Source of the DNA: JAXDLK01 sp034666665
GTDB lineage: Bacteria; Desulfobacterota; Binatia; JACPRU01
Reading direction: 5' to 3'
NCBI GenBank assembly: GCA_034666665.1
Contig: JAXDLK010000217.1
Location: 1 to 6,032 of the forward strand
DNA length: 6,032 nucleotides
How positions within the stretch are numbered: position 1 is the first letter of the stretch; each line of letters starts with the position of its first letter. This document shows positions 1 through 5,580 of the stretch, piece by piece. The notes under the pieces are model-generated. The model saw nothing but the letters and a program-made list of their open reading frames with translations, did not search any database and had not been told where the DNA came from. The position numbers were made by a program, and so were the translations under genes.

Positions 1-1159
1 CCTTGTACCGCTTCAGCAGCGAGCGGTAGCTGTCCTTCGTGGTCTCGTAGTCGCGCGACAGCGCCTGGAACTCCTGCTCGCGTCGGGGCGCATTCTCGAC
101 CCGGCGCTGGTACTCGGCGATCGACTCTCGGACGCCCTTCTCTTCCGCCTTGAGACCGGCGAGATCCGCACCGATCGCCTTGAGAGACTGCTGGAGCTCC
201 ATGGAGTAGGGACTCCGGGCGCCTTCACCTTCTGCGACCGTCCCGCCAGCGGATCGGCGTTTCTCGAGCGCGGCGATCTCGGCCTTCAAGCGTACGACGT
301 CCGGGTATTTCTCGCTGAAGTTGCTGCGCAGCTCGGCCAGGTCCTGCTTCATCTTGGCGAGGCGAGCGGCCACTGGATCGGCCTCACGGCGCGTCCGTCC
401 CTTGCCCGCGTCGCTCAGCTGCTTCGTCAGGGCCGCCCGCTGCTCGCGGGCGCGCACCTGCTGATAGCCGTTCAGTCGGAGCTGCGAGTTCAGCCGCTCG
501 AGCGTCGAGAGGTTCGCCTCCCGCTGCTCGGGAAGCTCGCCCATGTGCTCTTCCTTGAACTTGCTCACCAGCCGTTCCTGCTCGTCGAGCTTCTGCTTGA
601 TCTTGTCGAGCTCGGTCTCGAGGAACTCGGCGGTGCCGGTCGCCTGCTTCGCCCGGACCTTCAAGTTCTCCTCGATGTAGAAGGAGGCGAGCATGTTCGT
701 CACCTGCGCCACCTTGCGCGGGTCGCTGCCGCTGTAGCTGACGGCGAACGCGATCGTGGCTTGGTTCTCGCCGAGCTGCGCGACTTCCCGGGTCTCGAGC
801 TGGATGTCCTTGCGCATGCGGTCGAGGACCTCGTCGCCGGCCGCTTCGCCGCGGAGCGCCTGGTAGAGATCGAGGTCCCGGATCAGCTTCTGCAAGCGGG
901 AGCGGCTGAGGATCTCCTGACTGATCGTTTGCAAGCGGCTGTCGACGGCGCTCGTCACCGTCGAGCGCACGAAATCCTCCGGGACCTGCTGCCGCTCGAC
1001 CAGCAGCGTCGCGGTCGCACGATAGATGTCCGGCAGGAAGACGATCAGGCTCACGGCCGCCGCGAAGAGCGCCGCGAACGTGAAGATCGCGAGGCCCATG
1101 CGCCGCTGGACGATCTCGACGGCCGTATCGAGCCCGTCCCGGGAAGCACGTGAAGCCAC
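1..1159 (-). CDS. Exopolysaccharide chain-length determinant (Wzz/GNVR family), 3' end cut off by the window
   Basis: This is an inner-membrane polysaccharide co-polymerase that would set chain length and couple polymerisation to export. 386 residues are visible. A short cytoplasmic N-terminus is followed by a membrane helix at about 22-42 and then the typical Wzz entry LPDIYRATATLLVERQQVPE (42-61). Long charged helices at about 165-350 are probably coiled coil and contain the family-like motif FSEKYPDVVRLKAEIAALE (281-299). The GNVR-type segment APRREQEFQALSRDYETTKD begins at 357, just before the edge. Family members are about 500 residues, so roughly the last 110, including the second membrane helix, are missing. 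I chose the GTG at 1159 because a GAGGAA ribosome site lies just before it and it keeps the basic N-terminal helix; the ATG at 1099 (residue 21) sits at the membrane helix and has no better site. The gene begins 7 bases after the export-gene stop, so the two are almost certainly cotranscribed. The variant found in XrtA/PEP-CTERM loci is the best match from memory. A C-terminal kinase domain cannot be excluded. Confidence 0.93.
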   Translation of the reverse strand, partial: MASRASRDGLDTAVEIVQRRMGLAIFTFAALFAAAVSLIVFLPDIYRATATLLVERQQVPEDFVRSTVTSAVDSRLQTISQEILSRSRLQKLIRDLDLYQALRGEAAGDEVLDRMRKDIQLETREVAQLGENQATIAFAVSYSGSDPRKVAQVTNMLASFYIEENLKVRAKQATGTAEFLETELDKIKQKLDEQERLVSKFKEEHMGELPEQREANLSTLERLNSQLRLNGYQQVRAREQRAALTKQLSDAGKGRTRREADPVAARLAKMKQDLAELRSNFSEKYPDVVRLKAEIAALEKRRSAGGTVAEGEGARSPYSMELQQSLKAIGADLAGLKAEEKGVRESIAEYQRRVENAPRREQEFQALSRDYETTKDSYRSLLKRYK

Positions 1160-1162
1160 GGC

Positions 1163-1168
1163 TTCCTC
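1163..1168 (-). promoter_or_regulatory. Ribosome binding site of the chain-length gene, overlapping the upstream stop codon
   Basis: GAGGAA on the minus strand lies 3 bases before the GTG start at 1159 and shares bases with the TGA stop of the export gene (1169-1167). The AGGA core is a little close to the start. The overlap suggests that ribosomes finishing the export gene help initiate the chain-length gene, which would keep the two partners in proportion. This site decides the GTG start. Confidence 0.6.
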
Positions 1169-2267
1169 AGGGCACCACGACGATGTCGCCCGGCTGCAGG
1201 ATCAGCGGCTGCGTTTCCTCGTCGGCCGAAATGGCGTCGTCGTAATCGAACCGGATGCGGGTGGTCGCTTCGCCTTCGTGACGGAGCACGAAGATCTTTC
1301 CGCGCGAGGCGAACTCGCTCAGGCCGCCCGCAAGCGCGAGCGCGTCGAGCACGGTCGTGCGGCCGCGGAGGTCGAACCGTCCGGGCTTCTGCACTTCTCC
1401 GATCACCGAGACCTCGAAGCTCTGGACCTTCGAGACCAGCACCGAGACTTCCGGCGACGGCACGTATTCCGCGAGCTTCTTGACGAGCACGTCGCGGAGA
1501 TTCGCCGGCGTGAGGCCGGCGGCTTCGATGTCGTTCACCAGCGGGAGCGAGATCTTGCCGTCCGGGCGGACCGTCACTGAGCGCGTCAGCTGCTCGTTCT
1601 TCCACACGACCACGTCGAGGACGTCGCCGGCGCCGATGCGGTATCCCTCGGCGGGAACGCCGCCGGCCGCGAGCGGGGCGGTCTCGGTGGGTGGCGTGGA
1701 CACCGCCACAGGCGGGACTTCGGGTAGCGAGGTCGGCACCTCGGGCGGAGCCGCCTCCGTCTCCTCGTCCTCGCTCGGCAGAGCGGTGGGCTCGGCAGCC
1801 GTCGGCGTCTGCGTGGCCTCGGCTGCGCGATCGGGCGTGGTGGTGCTCGTCAGACCCGTGTCCGCGTCGTCAGAAACGTCCGGGTCGCTCGGCGGAGCCG
1901 TATCGGCTTCGGCGGGAGGTTCGGCTTCGCCCTCCTCGCCCGCTCCGCCGCCGTCCGAATCCGTCGCCTCGTCGTCCGGCTCTGCCGAGTCGACGGACGA
2001 GGGGTCCTCCGCGTCCTCGCCGAGGAGATCCGCGCCTTGATCGAAGTCGTCCTCGGAGAGCGCCCGTTCGATCTCGTCTTCGGCCGAGGAGCCAGAGGAT
2101 CCGGAGGATCTCTCGGCTCCGACCGTTCCACGGATCCCGTCCTCGGTCGCCTGAGCAGGCGGCAAGGGCGCGAGCAGGAGAAGGAGCGCGGCGGCACCGC
2201 CGGCGGCTCGGAGGGGCCGGCGCGCCGGCCAGGCTTGCGGAGAGCGCTCTCGGAACCGGCGTACCAT
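1167..2267 (-). CDS. Wza-like polysaccharide export protein with long acidic linker
   Basis: A 366-residue exported protein of the polysaccharide biosynthesis/export family, expected to act in the periplasm or at the outer membrane as the conduit partner of the chain-length protein. A signal peptide has a long basic n-region, a hydrophobic core AAALLLLLAPLPP (25-37) and a likely signal peptidase I site after AQA (40). Residues 41-205 form a low-complexity linker rich in Asp, Glu, Ser, Pro and Thr. The poly-export domain follows, beginning EGYRIGAGDVLDVVVWKNEQ (207-226) with VRPDGKISLPLVNDIEAAGL (233-252). A single SLBB domain begins at about 285 (VSVIGEVQKPGRFDLRG, 286-302; VLDALALAGGLSEFASRG, 306-323). 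The protein ends in LQPGDIVVVP, so it lacks the extra SLBB domains and C-terminal helix of E. coli Wza. There is no cysteine anywhere, so it is not a lipoprotein. The frame stays open upstream to 2495, but that would overlap the barrel gene; the ATG at 2267 directly precedes the signal peptide and follows a promoter-like sequence. Confidence 0.92.
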   Translation of the reverse strand: MVRRFRERSPQAWPARRPLRAAGGAAALLLLLAPLPPAQATEDGIRGTVGAERSSGSSGSSAEDEIERALSEDDFDQGADLLGEDAEDPSSVDSAEPDDEATDSDGGGAGEEGEAEPPAEADTAPPSDPDVSDDADTGLTSTTTPDRAAEATQTPTAAEPTALPSEDEETEAAPPEVPTSLPEVPPVAVSTPPTETAPLAAGGVPAEGYRIGAGDVLDVVVWKNEQLTRSVTVRPDGKISLPLVNDIEAAGLTPANLRDVLVKKLAEYVPSPEVSVLVSKVQSFEVSVIGEVQKPGRFDLRGRTTVLDALALAGGLSEFASRGKIFVLRHEGEATTRIRFDYDDAISADEETQPLILQPGDIVVVP

Positions 2268-2277
2268 CGCGGGACCG

Positions 2278-2307
2278 ATTGTAGCGGCTCGCAGGAACCC
2301 CGAACAA
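2278..2307 (-). promoter_or_regulatory. Sigma-70-like promoter for the export and chain-length genes
   Basis: On the minus strand a -35-like TTGTTC (2307-2302) is followed after 18 bases by TACAAT (2283-2278), which differs from the consensus TATAAT at one base. It lies in the 77-base gap between the barrel gene stop (2345) and the export gene start (2267), in otherwise very GC-rich DNA where such a hexamer stands out. The -10 ends 10 bases before the ATG, so transcription would begin only about 2-5 bases before the start codon. No Shine-Dalgarno sequence is visible there, consistent with a nearly leaderless message. The call rests on sequence pattern only. Confidence 0.5.
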
Positions 2308-2344
2308 GCCGACGGGTCGTGACGCCGGGGGCCGCCGAGCCCGC

Positions 2345-3688
2345 TCAATAGACGCGGTACGGATAGGTGATCGTGAAGCCGACCGCCCCGAGGTTGTGCA
2401 GGGTGTCTTGGTCCGGCATCACGCGTCCGTCGGCACCCGTCGAAAAGCTCTCCTGCTGCAGGCTGAAGTCGTAGCTCACGAAGAGCTTCAGCCATTCGCG
2501 CGTCTGGTAGTCGACTCCGACGTTCGCGCTGTAGACGTCGGCGTCGAAGCTGTCGGTCTCGTTTCGCGCATACCCGACCGCTCCCTGCAGGCTCACCCCG
2601 CGTCCGACCTCGTATCCGATGCCGGCGACGACCGAATCCGTCCGCACGGCGCCGAGCTCTCCGACCGCGGTGTTCTCGGTCCGCGTATACTGGACGGACA
2701 GGTCGCCGCGCTCGAGAGCGTAGCGGAGCCTGGCGAGGGCGTCCGCATCGATCGCGCCCTCCGTGAATCGCGGGCCGCCGCGGAGCACGACTTCCACCCG
2801 GGGAGTGAACTCGCGCGTCCAGCCGAACGACACCACGTGCGACTCCGACGCGTTCTGGTTCGCGAACGACTCGGGATCGGGAACCGGTTCGGTTCCCGGA
2901 GCCGGGGCTGGTCTCGCCTCTTCGAACTGAAAGTTGCGATAGCCGTAGCCCACATCCACCGTGTCGCGCCGCGTGATCCGCCGGTTGATGCGCGCGCCTG
3001 CCGCGTGGGTGTCGCTGGTGACGCCGCCGACCTCCTCGGAGCGCTCGTACGAATAGTCGGCATCGGTACTGAGACGGCGGGTCCAGCGGAACGACACGTT
3101 CGGGGTCGCGAAATACCGGCGGACGCGCGCACGGGGATCTTCGAGCCCGGTGCCGGGCAATTGCTGGTCACCCGACGGGATCAGCTGATTCAGGTCACGA
3201 GGCCGTTTCGATTCGCTGAAGCCGCCCTCGAGGCCGGTGGTGAGCCGCCGGTTCGGCAGATACGTCGCCCGGACCGAGCCATTCTGCCGCGCCACTCCGT
3301 CGCTCAGATCGGAGTGATTCACGTACTGTTCCGCGTCCACCCGGTAGCGACCGACGACGGACACCGGCTCCGACGAATACCCGGCCTCGACGCCCGGAGT
3401 CGCACGAAAGATGAAGTCGTCCTCCCGCCCGCGCGGCAGCTCCGACGTGCCGGGTTGCTGTCCCGGCGGCTCCTCCGGCACGACCTGGTCGTCCTCGTCC
3501 GGTACGGAGAAGACGTTGTCGTCGTACTCCTCCTCTGCCGTCAGCGAAGGCGTCACGTACACGCCCGCCTGCCCCGCCGCCAGCGACGGGGCGAGGCACA
3601 CCGTCGAGCAGAGGAGCGAGAGCAGGAATCGGCGGTGCATCGGTGGGAGCGGTGTCGGCCGGCGGCGACGGCGAGCGGCGTCTATCAT
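2345..3688 (-). CDS. Outer-membrane beta-barrel protein of exopolysaccharide locus
   Basis: A 447-residue protein predicted to insert in the outer membrane. A signal peptide with a hydrophobic core FLLSLLCSTVCLAPSLA (21-37) has a likely cleavage near AAGQA (37-41). The mature start VYVTPSLTAEEEYDDNVF (43-60) carries the 'Y-D-D-N-v-f' signature typical of the BBP2-like barrels and PEP-CTERM-associated outer-membrane proteins of EPS loci. An acidic, Pro-rich stretch (61-92) precedes DFIFRATPGVEAGY. After this come many alternating strands with regular aromatic residues (VSVVGRYRVDAEQYV, DTVDVGYGYRNFQF, VVSFGWTREFTPRVEVVLRG, LKLFVSYDFSLQQ). The C-terminus VGFTITYPYRVY is an aromatic barrel-closing strand. 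I prefer the ATG at 3688, which has GAAGG 7 bases upstream; the ATG at 3640 (residue 17) would give a more normal signal peptide but lacks a ribosome site. It lies 38 bases after the methyltransferase stop and upstream of the export gene, suggesting that it forms or supports the outer-membrane exit for the polymer. The exact role is inferred. Confidence 0.85.
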   Translation of the reverse strand: MIDAARRRRRPTPLPPMHRRFLLSLLCSTVCLAPSLAAGQAGVYVTPSLTAEEEYDDNVFSVPDEDDQVVPEEPPGQQPGTSELPRGREDDFIFRATPGVEAGYSSEPVSVVGRYRVDAEQYVNHSDLSDGVARQNGSVRATYLPNRRLTTGLEGGFSESKRPRDLNQLIPSGDQQLPGTGLEDPRARVRRYFATPNVSFRWTRRLSTDADYSYERSEEVGGVTSDTHAAGARINRRITRRDTVDVGYGYRNFQFEEARPAPAPGTEPVPDPESFANQNASESHVVSFGWTREFTPRVEVVLRGGPRFTEGAIDADALARLRYALERGDLSVQYTRTENTAVGELGAVRTDSVVAGIGYEVGRGVSLQGAVGYARNETDSFDADVYSANVGVDYQTREWLKLFVSYDFSLQQESFSTGADGRVMPDQDTLHNLGAVGFTITYPYRVY

Positions 3689-3695
3689 GGTCCCG

Positions 3696-3700
3696 CCTTC
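3696..3700 (-). promoter_or_regulatory. Ribosome binding site of the barrel gene
   Basis: GAAGG on the minus strand lies 7 bases before the ATG at 3688. The alternative ATG at 3640 is preceded by a C-rich stretch with no purine-rich site, so this element supports the longer product. Confidence 0.5.
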
Positions 3701-3726
3701 GAACACTACCACTCGCGGTGGCACCC

Positions 3727-4563
3727 TCACGAAGGCTTCTGCGCGAAGATCTGCACGAGCTCGATGCGACCCGCATCGGCCGCCGCCTGCTGCTCGGCGA
3801 GCCGCGCGCGGGCGCACAGGGCCTCTTCGATCTCCGCCGTGTCCGTCTCCGCGACGTCGCGGGCCAGCCGCTCGGCTGCCAGCGCGGCGACGGCGGACCA
3901 CGGTTCGCGGAGGTCGCCGGCGGGGACCTCCGCGACCTGGACGAAGCCCTCCGACGAGAGCGTCTGCCGGTAGCGCTCCGCCGGCTCGTATGCACCCGGC
4001 TCCGGCGGCGCCCCCTTCGCGAGCACCCAATCCTGCACGGCGATCTGACCACCGGGCCGAAGGACCCGGTAGGCTTCGCGAAAGACGCCGCGCTTGTCGC
4101 GCGCTCCGTGAAGCGCCTCGATGCTCCAGGCGTGCGTGAAGGCGGCGACCCGGAACGGCAGCCGATCGAGCACGCCGCAGATGGAGCCGACGCGATCTTC
4201 GAGACCGCTCCGGCGAGTCAGCAGGCGAGCCGCGATCGTGGCGCGAGGCGACCAATCGACGGTCACCACGCGGCAGCCGCGCCGCCGCGCGAGCCAACGC
4301 GCCGGCGCGCCGAGACCGCCGCCGAGGTCGAGCACCCGTTCGTACACGCGGAAGATGCCGAGCTCCGACAGCCGCTCGAGGAGCTTCGGCCCGCAGCCTT
4401 CGGGCAGATCGAGCGCGAAGAACGGGAGCTCGCGCGGTGCCGGCGTCCGGCGCGCCGCTTCTCGGGCGACGGCGGCGAGCGCCGCGACGAACCGTTCGGG
4501 TCGGGCGAGCGCCGCCGCGCGAAGCGTCAGCGCACGCTCTCGAAGAGGATCGCGAACGTCCAT
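3727..4563 (-). CDS. Class I SAM-dependent methyltransferase (UbiE/Methyltransf_11 type)
   Basis: A 278-residue soluble enzyme expected to transfer a methyl group from S-adenosylmethionine; the acceptor is not evident. After a helical N-terminal region, the Rossmann-fold SAM site begins with motif I VLDLGGGLGAPARWLA (77-92). The acidic residue ending strand 2 follows in VVTVDWS (99-105, D103), probably binding the ribose. A motif with AFTHAWSIEALHGARDK (141-157) occupies the usual strand-4 position, and YRVLRPGGQIAVQDWVLA (165-182) is the typical post-motif region. The C-terminal 60 residues are Ala/Glu/Arg-rich helix ending in IELVQIFAQKPS. The fold resembles small-molecule methyltransferases acting on quinones, sterols or glycine-type substrates. 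The ATG at 4563 has no clear ribosome site, so the start is less certain than the rest. It sits 87 bases after the DUF47 stop and 38 bases before the barrel gene, so it could belong to either module; modification of a polysaccharide precursor or a lipid is possible but unproven. Confidence 0.88.
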   Translation of the reverse strand: MDVRDPLRERALTLRAAALARPERFVAALAAVAREAARRTPAPRELPFFALDLPEGCGPKLLERLSELGIFRVYERVLDLGGGLGAPARWLARRRGCRVVTVDWSPRATIAARLLTRRSGLEDRVGSICGVLDRLPFRVAAFTHAWSIEALHGARDKRGVFREAYRVLRPGGQIAVQDWVLAKGAPPEPGAYEPAERYRQTLSSEGFVQVAEVPAGDLREPWSAVAALAAERLARDVAETDTAEIEEALCARARLAEQQAAADAGRIELVQIFAQKPS

Positions 4564-4650
4564 CCGAGGCCGGGGGAGACCGGAAGCCTCAGCGGCGACC
4601 GCCCGGCCGACACACGGACGACAGGGAGACCCGCGCGAACGGGCGAGCCA

Positions 4651-5280
4651 TCACGCGTACTCGAGCGCAATGCCCTCGAGGATGTTGGCCACGTCTTCGC
4701 ACCGGTCGACCGCGTCCTCGAGGTAGTCGTAGATCTCCTTCCACTTGATCACGTGGATGGGACGCTCTTCCTCGTGGAAGAGGCGCGCGACCGCGCGTCG
4801 GATCAACGAGTCCGCCTCGTTCTCGAGGCGATTGATCTCGGTACACGTGCGGATGATCGCCTGGCGGTCGCCGAGGTTTCGCAGCTGACCGACGGCACGC
4901 AGGACCTCGGCCGCGGCGCTCACGAGCACGTCGCCGAGACTCTTCGCGTCGGGCTCGATCACCGTCAGGTCGTAGAGCCAGAGCCGTTCGGCGGTGGAGT
5001 CGACGAGATCGAGCACGTCATCGAGATGGCTGATGATGCGGTGGATGTCGGTGCGATCGATCGGCGTCAGGAACGTCTGGTGCAGGCGCTCGATCGTGCG
5101 GTGGGTGATCGTGTCGCCCTCGTGCTCGATCGATTTGATGCGCTCCGCTTGCGCCTGCGCGTCCTGCGGGTCGTTCAGCATCGCGGCGAGCAGGCGCGCG
5201 GCCTCGAGCGTCTTCTCGGCATGCCGCTCGAAAAACTCGTAGAACTCCTTCCCTTCTCGCGGAAAGATGCGCGCCAGCAT
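4651..5280 (-). CDS. DUF47/PhoU-like phosphate transport accessory protein
   Basis: A 209-residue, all-helical cytoplasmic protein of the PhoU-related DUF47 family, thought to regulate a PiT-type phosphate transporter. It has the normal family length and start (MLARIFPREGKEFYEFFERHAEKT). The two PhoU-like acidic metal motifs are visible: SIEHEGDTITHRT (50-62) and RLENEADSLIRRA (151-163). Other conserved stretches are DRTDIHRIISHLDDVLDLVDS (75-95) and the C-terminal KWKEIYDYLEDAVDRCEDVANILEGI (179-204), rich in Asp and Glu that bind metal clusters in PhoU proteins. The ATG at 5280 has GGAGG 10 bases upstream and GAGG 4 bases upstream. Its partner, a PiT transporter gene, lies across a 300-base spacer on the opposite strand, which supports the function although the usual arrangement is on the same strand. 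No key residue appears to be missing. Confidence 0.93.
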   Translation of the reverse strand: MLARIFPREGKEFYEFFERHAEKTLEAARLLAAMLNDPQDAQAQAERIKSIEHEGDTITHRTIERLHQTFLTPIDRTDIHRIISHLDDVLDLVDSTAERLWLYDLTVIEPDAKSLGDVLVSAAAEVLRAVGQLRNLGDRQAIIRTCTEINRLENEADSLIRRAVARLFHEEERPIHVIKWKEIYDYLEDAVDRCEDVANILEGIALEYA

Positions 5281-5420
5281 GCTGCCTCGCCCTCCGGGCG
5301 CGGTGCGCCTGCGATCGGCACCGCGAACCGGCGGATCTTTACCACGCCGCGGGCACCGCGCAACCGCCGACGGAGGTCGGCAACCCGTCGGGTCGAGCGG
5401 GCACGGCGGTCCGGTGCGCC

Positions 5421-5448
5421 TTGCCGATACGTCGCGCTTCGGTGTAAG
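5421..5448 (+). promoter_or_regulatory. Possible promoter of the PiT gene
   Basis: TTGCCG (5421-5426) and TGTAAG (5443-5448) are separated by 16 bases and each match the sigma-70 consensus at four of six positions. This is one of the few AT-containing spots in the spacer. It would give a leader of about 125 bases. The match is weak and could be chance. Confidence 0.2.
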
Positions 5449-5565
5449 GGGCGCCGGGATCTCATCGACCCGCGCAAGCGATCCGACCGCACGATCTCTC
5501 GGGTGACCCCCTCATGTGGAACACGCTCGCGCGTCCCGACGGGCGAGTCGTAGGCCGGACAAGCT

Positions 5566-5570
5566 GAGGA
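5566..5570 (+). promoter_or_regulatory. Ribosome binding site of the PiT gene
   Basis: GAGGA lies 10 bases before the ATG at 5581, a slightly long but workable spacing. It supports this start, which also places the first membrane helix and the phosphate-transporter signature at the normal distance from the N-terminus. Confidence 0.45.
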
Positions 5571-5580
5571 ACGGCTCGCC

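Larger units (their letters stand above)
5281..5580. other. Divergent intergenic spacer between DUF47 and PiT genes
   Basis: These 300 bases hold no credible gene: the open frames crossing them are continuations of antisense frames and have skewed, Arg-rich translations. The stretch should contain the promoters for both divergent genes. I see a 10-base direct repeat CGGTGCGCCT at 5301-5310 and 5412-5421, and two near-identical palindromes, ACCCGTCGGGT (5383-5393) and CCCGACGGG (5535-5543). I did not see a convincing Pho box (paired CTGTCAT-like repeats). No rho-independent terminator or tRNA-like fold was recognised. Confidence 0.6.

Noticed and set aside
545..1153. Plus-strand open frame with a Leu-rich start opposite the chain-length gene
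   Set aside because: The Leu/Glu-rich pattern is the mirror of the coiled-coil codons on the other strand, where the Wzz signatures are clear.
2325..2344. GC-rich inverted repeat (GGGC-tcggcg-GCCC) just after the barrel gene stop as a terminator
   Set aside because: The stem is only four pairs and no T-run follows on the minus strand.
2268..2495. Upstream extension of the export gene frame to 2495
   Set aside because: It would overlap the barrel gene's 3' end and bury the signal peptide 76 residues inside the protein.
2396..3973. Plus-strand open frame of 525 codons opposite the barrel gene
   Set aside because: Low-complexity Arg/Val/Ala composition, no signal peptide or motif, and fully antisense to the barrel gene.
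3689..4297. Upstream extension of the barrel gene frame to 4297 (650 codons in all)
   Set aside because: The extra 203 codons overlap the methyltransferase in another frame, are Arg-rich and lack domain signatures; the signal peptide begins only after 3688.
4610..4650. Short hairpin CCCG-ttcgcg-CGGG after the DUF47 stop as a terminator
   Set aside because: Four-pair stem without a T-run; common by chance in this composition.
5334..5365. Minus-strand TTGCGC-N16-TAAAGA as a DUF47 promoter
   Set aside because: The -10 matches the consensus at only three of six positions, too weak to list as a feature, although a promoter must lie in this spacer.
3643..5553. Long plus-strand open frame of 636 codons opposite the methyltransferase and DUF47 genes
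   Set aside because: Its translation is Arg/Asp/Gly-rich with no recognisable domain. It lies antisense to two clearly recognisable genes, as expected for third-position GC bias.
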